DNA of 64,000 nucleotides, taken from NCBI GenBank assembly GCA_014905825.1, contig JACGCN010000076.1, forward strand, positions 61,585 through 125,584, given 5' to 3'. This document shows positions 53,497-63,331 of this stretch, piece by piece; the first letter of the stretch is position 1, and every line of letters starts with the position of its first letter. The notes below the pieces were generated by a model. The model was not told the origin of the DNA. It made no database searches and saw nothing but the letters and a program-made list of their open reading frames with translations. Both the position numbers and the translations under genes were made by a program. This DNA is from Lyophyllum atratum (lineage: Eukaryota > Basidiomycota > Agaricomycetes > Agaricales > Lyophyllaceae).

Positions 53497-53994
53497 CTAC
53501 AATGGGGGTAGCAGGATGACCTGTATCCCATTGCGGCCCGGAGGGAAAGCGGGCCGCCGGCGGCCCGCTGTGGGGAAAGAAAGTCCAGATATCCTCGTTT
53601 GAGGTAGTGAGATCGGATGAAATTGGCCCTGACGGGCGTGATCAGTCTCAAGGAAGACACGCCAGGAGTCAATTGTGTCGAAACTCTCAAGGAAGACACG
53701 CCAGGAGTCAATTGTGTCGAAACTCTCAAGGAAGACACGCCAGGAGTCAATTGTGTCGAAACTATCAAGGAAGACACGCCAGGAGTCAATTGTGTCGAAA
53801 CTATCAAGGAAGACACGCCAGGAGTCAATTGTGTCGAAACTATCAAGGAAGACACGCCAGGAGTCAATTGTGTCGAAACTCAGCGGGGAAGAACAACCTT
53901 GCTCATCGTTGTCGATTGAACCGACCACGCTAAAATAGTCGGACAGATCTAACTCGATGTGCGCATGGATCCATCGAGCTCGACAGATGCGCAT
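53497..53994 (-). CDS. Family C gene, second copy, with a 13-residue repeat
   Basis: The frame reads RICRARWIHAHIELDLSDYF, matching the 12-kb copy, then six copies of a 13-residue unit of the type DTIDSWRVFL(D/E)SF encoded by the 39-bp minisatellite (53647-53880), then TDHARQGQ and a hairpin at the C-terminal end (NGIQVILLPP). The upstream side (before 53994) runs into another hairpin copy at 54030-54075, so the 5' exon is uncertain. Unlike the 12-kb copy it has Trp where that one has a stop. No known domain. Confidence 0.45.
   Translation of the reverse strand: MRICRARWIHAHIELDLSDYFSVVGSIDNDEQGCSSPLSFDTIDSWRVFLDSFDTIDSWRVFLDSFDTIDSWRVFLDSFDTIDSWRVFLESFDTIDSWRVFLESFDTIDSWRVFLETDHARQGQFHPISLPQTRISGLSFPTAGRRRPAFPPGRNGIQVILLPPL
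53647..53880. repeat. 39-bp minisatellite, exactly six units
   Basis: AAGGAAGACACGCCAGGAGT followed by CAATTGTGTCGAAACT(C/A)TC, repeated six times without gaps; the only variation is one C/A site between units 2 and 3. The 39-bp period keeps every frame, and at least five of six frames are open across it. The 12-kb paralog has one diverged unit (12224-12262). Confidence 0.9.
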
Positions 53995-54431
53995 GCCGGG
54001 TGGAGTAGATCCGCCATCGCCAACACTAGGCCGCTCTGGGGATAGCAGGAATACCTGCGTCCCATTGCGGCCCGGAGGGAAAGCGGGCAGCCGGCGGCCC
54101 GCTGTGTGGTGGGAAAGAACACTTCGGCCACATCATTCGTAGCGGGAGTCATGCCGGGCCCACCGCGCCGCTCGAGGGGTGGCAGGTCAACCTGCGTCCC
54201 ATCGCGGCACAAAGACAAAGAAACCCCCTTCGCGTCTTTTGACGATCGCCGTTAGCCGCAGCTCTCATTGCAACAACAAGATGTTGTGCTCCAGCTCGAG
54301 GTGTAGCCGCACCGGGGCTGTGTATCTGGTGATGTCATAGATTGACTTCTTGCTGCGATCACCTACTCCGGTTGTCAGTGTGGGCGACAGCCGAACAGAT
54401 CGCACGGATACTACTCACAGTAAAACCACCG

Positions 54432-54803
54432 CTAAGAGTCGCCGTGATTCCAAATAGTGAATTTCGGTCTTCGACGGCAGCTGGTATCTTCCCCGTATTG
54501 GTGTGTTCCGGTAGACCTTCTCGCGATGGCGGCGAGGATGCTAGCCATAGCGGAGGTGGCCATAACTGCGACCAAGTTGGTCTCCCCAACTTGAGTCGCA
54601 GCTGCGGCGGCGGTGATCTTTGGTCTCTTCTCGTCCCCCTCACTGCGCCGCTCTGGGGGTGGCAGGTAAACCTGCGTCCCATCACGGCGCAATGTGGGGA
54701 AGCCGCAATTGCGGCAACCCTCGTGGGGCCCTCCGTCCCACGGCGCTACGACGAACATATTTGTTTCGATCGTCCAGTACCCAGTCCACAGGTGGTTGTC
54801 CAT
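54432..54803 (-). pseudogene. Family B N-terminal exon with hairpin insertion
   Basis: ATG at 54803 reads MDNHLWTGYWTIETNMFVVA, matching MNNNQSQGFYSIETNLFIVA of the 63-kb gene. After GCRN a hairpin copy (54644-54690) is read through in frame (DGTQVYLPPPE) and the frame goes on into unrelated sequence. The matching C-terminal part is at 55094-55692, upstream on this strand, so the parts are not in working order. Confidence 0.5.
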
Positions 54804-55093
54804 TTCGTGCCGATTATTTTGCTGGCTTGAAGGCTTTGCTGAATGCAAAGGGGGTAAAAGTGTAGTATGAGCTGGTGGAAGGGAGAAGAAACCCTTCCTC
54901 AATGCTGATCCCCGGCTGTCTGCACCGCAATAGGGTAGCAGGAACACCTGCGTCCCATTGCGGCGCGTTAGGAAGCGGGGTATTCCCCGCTTCCGGGGCC
55001 TTGGAAAATGCGCCCACAGCCATTTTCTTGTTCCTCCTGGTTTTGCCTTTCCCTCCGGGTCCCTCGTTCATCCATTGCGGATTTGATGCTGCT

Positions 55094-55692
55094 CTAGTGA
55101 TCCTTCAACCATTCCCGCACCTTCCCCACGATGTCCTCCCTCAAATCGCGCCTTTTCAGGGCGATGTTGTGGATGGTACTGAACAGCCTCAGCGTCTTGA
55201 GGCTGAGGGTGTGGAGGCCAGGGTATGGACGCTGGAGAAAAGATAGAGCTGTTTTAGACATCTGATTAGCACCGAACGGAAACATGAACATGCCACTAAA
55301 ACTCGGCGCGATGTACGCGGCCTCGCCGTTCTGGTGCAGATCTTACCTGGCGCGGTGGGTGCGGCCATTGGAGCAGGAGTAGGAGCATGATCACCCGACA
55401 CGGGGCGCCAGAGCTGCTTTGCACATCTGATTAGCACTGAACGGAAATATTAACCTGCCACCGACGCTCGGCGCACTCTATGCGGCCTCGTCGTTGCCGT
55501 CCTAGTGGTGGTGAAGAGCTTACCTAGTAGGGTGTTGAGTGTGGCGGCTGGAACGGGCGCAATTGCGGCGGGGACGCGGTCGGAATTCCAGCCGCCCGCT
55601 CGCTTCCAGACTCGGGATAGCCGCAATGGGGGTGGCAGGAACTCCTGCGTCCCATAGCGGCTCGTAGTCAACCGAGATAACTCGGCTGCCAC
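55094..55692 (-). pseudogene. Family B exons with two repeated introns
   Basis: Exon ending NTLLG (from 55692), intron 55414-55523 (110 bp), exon 55347-55413 (67 nt), intron 55249-55346 (98 bp), last exon 55094-55248 (LSFLQRPYPGLHTLSLKTL, IALKRRDLREDIVGKVREWL). Both introns keep GTAAG donors, GCTAATC branch sites and CAG acceptors, like those at 62.3-63.1 kb. The middle exon is one base out of the expected multiple and reads into a stop, so the copy is probably dead. A hairpin (55619-55665) lies in the 5' exon. Confidence 0.5.
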
Positions 55693-55790
55693 GGCATATA
55701 CCGGTGCGACGTGGGTGTCCGCGGGGTCACAAGGCCCTACCGTTGCTCCACGACGACCGACGCCTCGACAATGTCCATGTCTTCTAGATT

Positions 55791-56003
55791 ATGTTAGTTG
55801 CTGAAATAGAGCCGCTGAAGAAGAGGAAAAGAGGTGTTACCTTCGTGGAAAATGCGCGTCCTGAGGGAGATCTGGTCCTCCAGGGCCAGCCACGGCCCGA
55901 GTATGAGGAGATTTATCTCTTCTGGACCTTTATGAGATGGTCAAGCAGGATCCACGGGTGGACGCGGCGACAGCGCGGTGGTCGTCGACGAAGCAGCAGA
56001 TAG
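55791..56003 (+). CDS. Short open frame (70 aa)
   Basis: ATG at 55791: IEPLKKRKRGVTFVENARPE, then PRPEYEEIYLFWTFMRWS. Basic start and protein-like middle, but an Arg-rich end. No leader or splice sites were fixed. Confidence 0.3.
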   Translation: MLVAEIEPLKKRKRGVTFVENARPEGDLVLQGQPRPEYEEIYLFWTFMRWSSRIHGWTRRQRGGRRRSSR

Positions 56004-56039
56004 CCGTACCAGGCGGCCCAGGGCGCACCAGCCCACAGC

Positions 56040-56200
56040 TAGTCACCCTCTATCTCGAAGAGGGATCCATTATCCATCTACTCACGATCTCAATGACTTG
56101 AACAAACGCGATGAACAATAGGATAAGGGTGTCAAAGGGTAGTATGAGGTGATGGAAGGAGAGATGAGGTTCAAAAAGTTGATGATGGACAAGGAGAGAA
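56040..56200 (-). pseudogene. Remnant of a family B gene start
   Basis: The minus strand carries the same pre-ATG sequence type as 54.8 and 63.4 kb (CATACTAC...) and then an ATG reading MDNGSLFEIEGD and a stop. It looks like a third start of this family cut short. Confidence 0.3.
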
Positions 56201-57605
56201 ACTGCAGTTGTAGGAAGACTTACCAAAGTTTGATTCTTGATGACTTTCTCGTGTACGCAATGTTTTCCATTGCCTCGGACCCGAAGGCTTTGTGGAGTAA
56301 CGAACACATATTTCGCATCTGTCAATTGTATGGTTAGTATCACACCGGACACTGTTGAGAAGGAAGGAAAGGAAAGGAAAGATGAGAAAAAGCAGGATGC
56401 GAAACGACTTACCTTCCATATAATGATTCTCTCCACTGAGGAGGAATTCTTAATATGTTGATAGTGATACACATGAGAACAAAAAGAAGAGACGGTGGGG
56501 GAACTGACCCTTTTATACTTCGAAGGGCACCTGAGTACAATCAAAAGAACGCGGCATATTTTAGGCGATCTCGAAAGGTAGCCGGCTAAGCGAGGCAGGT
56601 CAGTAGATATCACGTGAGTACGCTCGAAAGACCGGTGGTCAGTCTCTGCAGCTTCAAAAGGCGACGCGGGGTGGCTCTGTAATTCACGTGAGTACGCTCG
56701 AAAGGCCGGTGGCCAGCTGTAGTCGCCCTCAAAAGACAACGCGAGGAGGCTCTGCGGAGCGGAGTGGTCCACATGACTGAATCATATAGTGTGTATGCCT
56801 CAGAAGTTGTGAAAGGCAGCGGGTGATTCGTGGCGATCTGACGATCATATGGGATCCCTGTAGCTACGGACCAGATGTATGGTGTGATCATCCTGTCCAG
56901 GATTGACCAGGGTAGATTATGTTGGCAGCTATCACAAAGGTTGTCTTAGGCCATGGCTACCGACCGTAGACTCTACATTTCGTGAGTGTAGGACCAGAAC
57001 AACCGACCGAGGAGGAGATATGTGACTCGTGTATAGGCTCCGAGTCGAAGGTCTGTTCTATGCTCTGTGGTACGAGCAGCTTACCAGAATATGATTCAGA
57101 AAGTATGGAGCGGTAGGGATAAAGTATCATATAATCCATTTTTCTACATAAACCTATTCAGGCCAACATTGGGTATAGTCGGGAGTAGTCGGATAACATT
57201 AACACAATGAAACAGGTTGAGACTGGTCAGGTACCAGTGGCCGTCCGGACTCGGCTGGGAGGAGCTGCCCGGGAGTCTGGAGGCAGTCCGCCCAGGCCTG
57301 CGGGCGGACTACACCATTCAACGACCTTGGTCTGTGGCCGATGAATGGTATTTTTGAACTTTGTATCCTTCATCTTCCGCTTTCGCTATTGGCGGTGTGG
57401 CAATAATTGCACATTGCTGATGCGGAATCGGGGTGGTGGCATTGGGTGCTCCAGACCTCCAGGAGACGTGCGCGAGATATGAAACGAATTTGATGCAAAG
57501 AATAAGAGTTGGAAAGACTGTGAAGGGAGTAAGGATGCTCAAGACCGTTGTTCAAGGCGGACATAGGAGAGTCTCGGTGTTGGTATTGAAGAATGCACGC
57601 CCCGC
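56201..57605. other. No gene seen
   Basis: Two short direct copies (CACGTGAGTACGCTCGAAAG near 56610 and 56687) are the only structure noticed; no coding frame supported. Confidence 0.35.
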
Positions 57606-57890
57606 TGTCATAATATCACGAACTTCGTTGCACCGCGTCATGCGAGATCACTCCGATCTATTTTATCCGCTCTGGTCATAATCTCACGAACTCCCGTGTA
57701 CCGCGTCAGTTCCGCGAACTGGGTCATGAACGATCACTGACTATGTCGAGATACTTCCGTTATCCGTTCTCACAGAGGTGGTGAACGGGGCCTCTATCCG
57801 AGAAATCCCCGAACATTCCTGTATATATGCCTCTCCTTCTGTCGTATCTGATACACTACACACTATCTCGCGATACCACTCTTCTCGACA
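57606..57890 (+). mobile_element. Two partial TGTCATAAT-family elements in tandem
   Basis: TGTCATAATATCACGAACTT at 57606 runs about 70 bases, then a second start (GGTCATAATCTCACGAACTC) at 57676 runs through the LTR-like body to CTCGACAG at 57890. Both lack a right terminus. They match the copia LTR at 30055. Confidence 0.65.
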
Positions 57891-58131
57891 GTTCTCACGG
57901 AGGTGGCAGCACGCACATGGTGCCAGCGGATCTGCTGCGCTAGTGCAAATGCAGGACTGTGGCTTGCCAGGTAACTGCGCCACATCGTATCGCGAAATCT
58001 CACTCGGTGTGGCTGCACGTTTGAAATCGCTCAAAACGGTTTCCTAATCCCCGGTTACAGTCTTCCATGCTTATAGGCGGGCCAGAATTCCATTACATCC
58101 TTCCCGGCGTTCCTCGCCGCCGCTGCCTCCG

Positions 58132-58855
58132 CTACGACGGCACCACCCCCAAAGTCACCGTAACACACCCATACCCCGCGGCCGCTGTCCTCCCCGGCTC
58201 CGGTCAGCATCCACCCCTTGCCTCTCCCGTCGTCCCTACCCGCGCGTCTGCTCGGATTGACACGTACCTTTCTTATTCCCCTTCCCCGAGTACCTAAACT
58301 CATACCTCTCCCCGCTCGCCAGCCTCACGCAAACATCGCCGCCATTCGCAAGCTTCAACAGCTTCTGCGGTGCGCCAGTGGTGGGACTGCAGCCATCAAA
58401 GACGTTGAAGAACGCGCGCGGATCGCCGCGCTGTGTCATGAAGATCTTGGTCGTGTTGTCGTATGCGGTGTACTAGCTTCCACAGTGATCAGCCTACTGC
58501 GTGGGATAGGAGGGAAAGAACGGAATGAGGGCAGGGGTGGAGGAACCTCGCCATTGATCACCGCGCGAATTGTCACGCCGCCGTTGAACCACCACTCCGA
58601 GTTCGTCAGCACGCCGGCGACGAGCGTGTGGTTGCTCACGGCGTCGCCGGCGGGAGAGAGGTATAGGTGGTTATCGCCGCCACCGGCTTTCCAGAAGTTG
58701 AGGCGGCGGTCGTGGAGATCTGGGTAGGAGGCGTTGTGTACTTCAATGGCGAAGGGTGTCGAGATCGTGTTTGAAACTGGGTGGGATTTGGGGATGCATT
58801 GCGCCGTGATGGTTGGGAGGGTGAGAAGGAGGGCGGTGAGGACGGGGAAGAGCAT
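58132..58855 (-). CDS. Small secreted protein, three exons (188 aa)
   Basis: Exon 1 is 58547-58855, intron 58473-58546 (74 bp; donor GTTCCT, CTGATC branch-like, acceptor GCTAG), exon 2 58268-58472, intron 58185-58267 (83 bp; GTACGT donor, GCTGACC branch, GGACAG acceptor), exon 3 58132-58184. Phases agree and the total is 189 codons. Residues 1-18 (MLFPVLTALLLTLPTITA) are a clear signal peptide. The mature part has N-glycosylation sites (NAS, NHT, NTT), the segments LNFWKAGGGDNHLYLSPAGD and FMTQRGDPRAFFNVFDGC, and four cysteines, so disulphides are likely. This looks like a common class of ascomycete secreted proteins of unknown function. Intron 1's donor is not canonical, the weakest point of the model. 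Confidence 0.75.
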
Positions 58856-58933
58856 ACTGGAGGTTGTGGGGATGTGGGATTGGCGGCGGTGGAGCTGTGA
58901 GGATATTCCGCACTGAAAGTGCTCGGAGGGAGG

Positions 58934-58943
58934 TTATATAAAG
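58934..58943 (-). promoter_or_regulatory. TATA box of the secreted-protein gene
   Basis: CTTTATATAA on the minus strand, about 80 bases upstream of the ATG at 58855. Confidence 0.5.
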
Positions 58944-59225
58944 GATTGGGGTTCTAGATCGGCTGCGGTGAAAATTAGGTTTTAGGAAACGTTGCGTTTA
59001 TATGCACGTTGGAGAATTTACACTCATGTTTGTATCCGCGTAGCACGAGGGCTAGAATTGTCAGGTACGAAGACTCAAGAACTGCGGTCACAAGTGGCTG
59101 TTATGGTCACACACGTACGCGATCCTCCGTTATCATTGGTAAGGTCCCAAATCGTGGTACACGCGAGGGAATACAATATGTTGAATTCCGGTTAACAGCA
59201 GTAGCTTTCATTTGTAACTTCCCGC

Positions 59226-60333
59226 TCATGTTAGACGATAAACCTTCCTAGCAACGGCACCCCACACATCCTTCGCCTCCTTCTCGGTGAGCTTCTTTCG
59301 TGCAACCAGCCTCCCCAGAATGCCAAATGTCGCCTGCCGCCAACAGCTCCATGCGTACTGCGGGTGAGCCCCCTCCTTGCCTCCATACCCGATGTTACAG
59401 ACCGGCCAGTCACTCGCCCACATCACCCTATCGGCTCCAAAGATCTCGAAGACGGCGGTTACCCAGGGAAGAACCTGTTGTTCCAGTGTTTCCGGTTCCC
59501 ACATCCCGGCGGACGTATCGAGCTCGGAAAAGACGCCCGACATCTTCACTGCCACCCGCGGGAAAGCCGCGATCCGGGTGAGATGGGCCTTCCATGCGAT
59601 GAATGTGGGATGCGATGTCGCCGCCTCGCTAGGAATGGTCATGTCAGGCTTGCCCATGTGATCTATCCACACACCATATCAGCATGTTCCCTCTCCCAAA
59701 GGTGCGAAGGGAATGCGCACTCAACACGATCCAGCCGCCTTTGTCGCTCGCCCCTTCGAACACTCCCTTCAACATCCGCAGCGCTTCGTGCTTCTGCCAC
59801 TCTCCGCCACGATGAAAGTCCACGCCTAGATCGAACGCCAACCCCTTCTCGAGCACCCACTTCACTCCCTGCTCCACGTTTGCCGGCAGCATCGTACCCG
59901 CGGGCTTATCCTGGAACAGGTACCTAACTCCACACACCCGTTTCCTGTCGGACTCTGCCACCATGGTCCACCACTTCTCCATCCCGTCTCTACCGAGCGT
60001 TACGGGCGCAAACGGTACAACAGCCAAGCAGCCCTCCAGTGCGGCCGCGAATCTGAGCTCGGCAAGCGGCTGGGAAAGACATTCCTCGGTCGCTTCGAGC
60101 GGAAGCGTGTACGCACGGTCGGTCTCGACGAAGATGAACCCTGCGATGGAAGTGCGGTCTGGGCTGGCAGCGGAGGTATCAGAGCCGTCTGTAAGGGCGG
60201 TATCGCATGCGACGGTGTATTCCGCGACGGAGTGCGGGGCGTTAAGCGAATTCGACGGGGTCATCCATGATAGGTGCGGCAGGTCGGACGCGGTGAAGAG
60301 GTGGATGTGCGAGTCGATTATTTCGTGGGGCAT
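59226..60333 (-). CDS. Amidohydrolase family protein, L-rhamnono-gamma-lactonase-like (349 aa)
   Basis: Exon 1 is 59721-60333, intron 59663-59720 (58 bp; donor GTGCGC, acceptor GGATAG), exon 2 59226-59662; phases agree, 350 codons. The start MPHEIIDSHIHLF places the family's D-x-H-x-H motif at residues 7-11. FIFVETDRAY, VRYLFQDKP and FDLGVDFHR follow. NHMGKPD (205-211) spans the junction, KMSG is near 244-247, and ASDWPVCN with the conserved Asp at 289 comes next. This is the amidohydrolase-2 type of metal-dependent hydrolase. Length and the NH..KPD pattern fit the fungal rhamnono-lactonases of L-rhamnose breakdown, but related enzymes act on other lactones, so the substrate is inferred. No signal peptide, so probably cytosolic. 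The frame runs open upstream to 60708, but the family start argues for 60333. Confidence 0.8.
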
Positions 60334-62301
60334 TGTGGCGGTGACGTCGTGGTGAGCGCGGACGGTGCGGGGGGCACTGGAAGCCAGCTCGCTAAGCGTA
60401 TGTCGGGAGTCGGGACCCCGGGCGTGGAAAAAGAAAGTCTCTCGGCTAAGGTGACGGGTTTTGCCAATCTTGGAACAAGGCTGCAGCGGAGAAGTCAGAG
60501 CTATGGAGTAGATGTCTTGGACGGTGATCTCCGAGAATTGTTTTTGTTCTATCACCCTTTTCATCATGCAGTGAGGGGGCGCCTGGTGTCCCAACGCTGC
60601 TGTCGCGAGCAGACGAGTTTCGGTCGATGATCCCAACATTGATCCAGCGCCCCAGTGACCTATCGCCGGCACACCAAATGCCCCACCCACTTCGGCTTCA
60701 GGATTCATCTGTCGTGTGTGTCCACTATTTCCGACAGCGGATTGAGTGTTCCAACCGACGAATTCGACGACGATGAGCTTGAAGCGATAGACATCAATTG
60801 AGCCTCGGTCACTGACTGGAGAACTGCACCACCACGGGTGCTACGTCCGAGCCTCTGAAGGAGTCTCACTATCGCTTCCCCGCAAATCATCATCAATTTT
60901 ATCACTCTAGGAACGCCTGTTTAGTTTTTTCAAGCGGATGTGAGCAGACGAACGAGTGAGACAAAGATGGAGATGTGATTGCTAGATACCGAACAAAGAG
61001 AGCGGACAACAGAGAGAGTATTTCAAGAGTTACATAGTAGGAAAAAACTAAGTCCCACGATATCCTTCCGTCCCATACTATCCGTCCGTCCTACGACATC
61101 CGTCCGTCCCCACTCGGTCTATTGATGCCCAAGGACATTAAACCAGATCACCGACATTTAGCAGGCGGTACGGCGACGGCGGGGAGGAGAGTGAACTCCA
61201 GGGGAGAGCTCAGGGCTTGGCCCAGGACAACGTCGACCATGACAACCGGCATTTTTCCAATCCCGCCTTCGATCCAAATATCTTCACTGCTATTCATCGG
61301 GCCCCGGCCTTGACAGCTACGCAAACCCCGAGACGACAATTCCTTTCGTGCACCATGCGGTGTACGCTAGACTCGGTATGTTGAGGGTAGTACCGAGTGG
61401 AGGTACCTTTTAGAGAAGAGGAGGGCTACGACGCGCCGCTACAGCGCAAAACCGACAACCCGAGCCTGTTCGGAGGCACACCGTAAAATATTGCGAGGCG
61501 AAGGGATTTAGCTTGTCATTTCTGTATGGATTTGGTGATGGAATATCTTTGTTGCAATGTTGTATTGTAGATATCTCTATCGGCCATAACCTTCAGGTTC
61601 CATGCTGTATGAACAATCACTCAATCAATCGATCAGTGACCTATCGCCCATCTGGTCGTGTATGTGCCACTCATCGAAGATGGATGGACTACGGACGATG
61701 CTGGGAGCTTGTCTATTTGTCGGCGGAATAGAGGTGAACGCTGGTGGACGGTGCGTGCCACCACGTGGGTTGCGATAGAGATTGTGCTCTTCAAACCATT
61801 TCGCATGCAGCCCATCTAGACTATGGCGAACCGTCGCACTCATTTCCTCCCAACTCGGGCCGGACAGCAGGATGTGACGCCGCTTCCAACCACACAAATA
61901 CGTAGGATATTGCAAGACCTGACAATCATGTATCGCTCCTCACCTCCCTGCACCGGCCCCGGAAACAGTGTCCTGCTGAACACTCTTGCTCTGCCGCCGA
62001 TTTTTCACTCCCCTCCTCCTCGTCGTCCAAATCTGGCAGAGCTTCCCTCCCATATCCGTCGTTCCTACAAACTCAAGGATCGCATCTCTGGACCGCTGGT
62101 CCGCGAACACGTAGTTTCGTGATTTGGCCATTGAATTATCTATCTACCCCAATCTACTTACGCCGCATTTTCAATCTCCTAGTCTTATTCGGCGTCCGCC
62201 ACATGCTCCTGACCAAAGCTCCCGCACCTATTTTCTTGTTCCTCCTGGTTTTACCTTTCCCTCCGGGTCCCTCGTTCATCCATTGCGGATTTGATGCTGC
62301 T
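60334..62301. other. Intergenic region, weak gene-like frames only
   Basis: A minus-strand frame at 60705-60905 ends next to the open extension of the lactonase. Bases 61040-61115 hold diverged CATCCGTCCGTCC-type repeats. A minus-strand frame from an ATG at 62131 (MAKSRNYVFADQRSRDAILE), followed by a protein-like frame to 61625 (SWEEMSATVRHSLDGLHAKW), may be two exons, but no splice pair in phase was found. Bases 62225-62301 are shared with the 3' flank of the 55-kb family B copy. Confidence 0.3.
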
Positions 62302-63331
62302 CTAGTGATCCTCCAACCATTCCCGCACCTTCCCCACGATGTCCTCCCTCAAATCGCGCCTTTTCAGGCCGATGTTGTGGACGGTACAGAACACCCTCAG
62401 CTTCTTGACGTTGAGGGTGTCGGGGTCAGGGTACGGGCGCTGGAGGAAAGACACAGCTGTTTTGCACATCTGATTAGCACTGACCGGAAACATGAACATG
62501 CCACTGAAGCTCAGCGAGATGTACCCGGCCTCGCCGTTGTTCTCCCGGTGGGTGGTGATGAGCTTACCAAGCAGGGCGTTGAGTGTGGCGGCTCGAATTG
62601 GTGGAATGGCGGCGGGAACGGGTGCGGCGGGAGCTGTTTTGCACATTTGATTAACATCGCAAGGATACATGAACTGGCCTATGAAGCTCGGGGCGGTGTA
62701 CGTGGCCTCATTGTTGCTGTCCTGGTGAGTGTTGAATAGCTTACCTGGGGCGTTGGGTGCCACGGTTGGAGCGGGGGCAAGAGCAGCCAGGACGTGAGCG
62801 GCCAGAGCTGTTTTGCACATCTGATTAGCACCGAACGGATACATGACCTTACCTCTGAAGCTCCGCACGATGTACGCGGCCTCGCCGTTGTTCCGTTGGT
62901 GAGTGGTGAAGAGCTTACCTGGGACGTTGGGTGCGGCCATTGGAGCGGGGTTCGGAGCATGATCAGCCGGGACATTGTGGGCGAGTACTGCACATCTGAT
63001 TAGCACTGAATGGATACATGAACTTGCCTCTGACGCTATGCACGATGTACGCGGCCTCGCAGTTGCTCGCCTGGTGGGTGGTAAAGAGCTTACCTGGGTC
63101 GTTGGGTGTGGGTGTTGGAGCCGGGGCAGGAGCATTCGGGACGGGACCGAAGAGCGGAATCCCTTCGTAGACGAGATCGGCAGGACCACCAGCTCTTGTG
63201 ACGAATCTTACACATCCCGGAAGAATACGATCTGCATCTGAAGTGGGAACACCAGGTGCCGCGAGCCACGGTGCCACGATGAAGAGGTTAGTTTCTATCG
63301 AATAAAACCCCTGCGACTGATTGTTGTTCAT
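62302..63331 (-). CDS. Family B gene with four repeated introns; SAP-like C-terminus (196 aa)
   Basis: Exons 63094-63331, 62919-62987, 62745-62807, 62568-62633 and 62302-62456; introns of 106, 111, 111 and 111 bp, all phase 1. Together the exons give exactly 197 codons. The first exon reads SIETNLFIVAPWLAAPGVPT. Three short Ala/Pro-rich exons follow (for example LAAHVLAALAPAPTVAPNAP). The last exon has LRVFCTVHNIGLKRRDLRED, IVGKVREW, a pattern like a SAP helix-loop-helix (nucleic-acid binding, inferred). The introns are near-copies of each other. Leaving them in is open for the three 111-bp ones but breaks the frame at the 106-bp one, so splicing is the simplest reading. Relatives are at 54.4-55.7, 56.1 and 26.5-27.1 kb. 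Confidence 0.6.
62457..63093 (-). repeat. Four near-identical introns (introner-like)
   Basis: Introns 62988-63093, 62808-62918, 62634-62744 and 62457-62567. All begin GTAAGCT, contain GAGGCC.CGTAC, ATGT.TCC and (G/T)TTAATC or GCTAATC, and end ATGTGCAAAACAG (ATGTGCAG in the 106-bp one). Unit spacing is 174-180 bp. Introns are at least as alike as the exons between them. Confidence 0.7.

Larger units (their letters stand above)
50484..55665. repeat. Dispersed 45-bp palindromic hairpin element, at least 14 copies
   Basis: Consensus CCGCAATGGGGGTGGCAGGT then ACACCTGCGTCCCATTGCGG: two arms closing on GCAGGT/ACCTGC around a 2-3-base centre. Approximate copies: 50484-50530, 51091-51140, 51167-51213, 51966-52014, 52081-52125 (partial), 52172-52225, 52817-52866, 52936-52985, 53384-53434, 53493-53540, 54030-54075, 54164-54210, 54644-54690, 54922-54968, 55619-55665. 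The right arm (GCGTCCCATTGCGGCGCGGAGG) is best conserved. Four copies share a left extension GATCCCCGGCTCTCCGC, and two share a right extension with AAGCGGGC..GGCCCGCT. None was seen outside this region. Nearly all reading frames through the element are free of stops. Confidence 0.85.

Noticed and set aside
53647..53880. CRISPR-like array
   Set aside because: Units are contiguous with no unique spacers, and the genome is eukaryotic.
53607..53938. Several overlapping frames on the plus strand through the minisatellite
   Set aside because: A 39-bp repeat without stops opens every frame; only the minus frame is backed by the paralog at 12 kb.
56050..56772. 240-codon minus-strand frame
   Set aside because: Hydrophobic, Ser/Phe-rich translation typical of pyrimidine-rich non-coding leader; no ATG in context.
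60334..60708. N-terminal extension of the amidohydrolase to 60708
   Set aside because: Composition is not protein-like, and the family's D-x-H-x-H motif normally lies near the N-terminus, as with the ATG at 60333.
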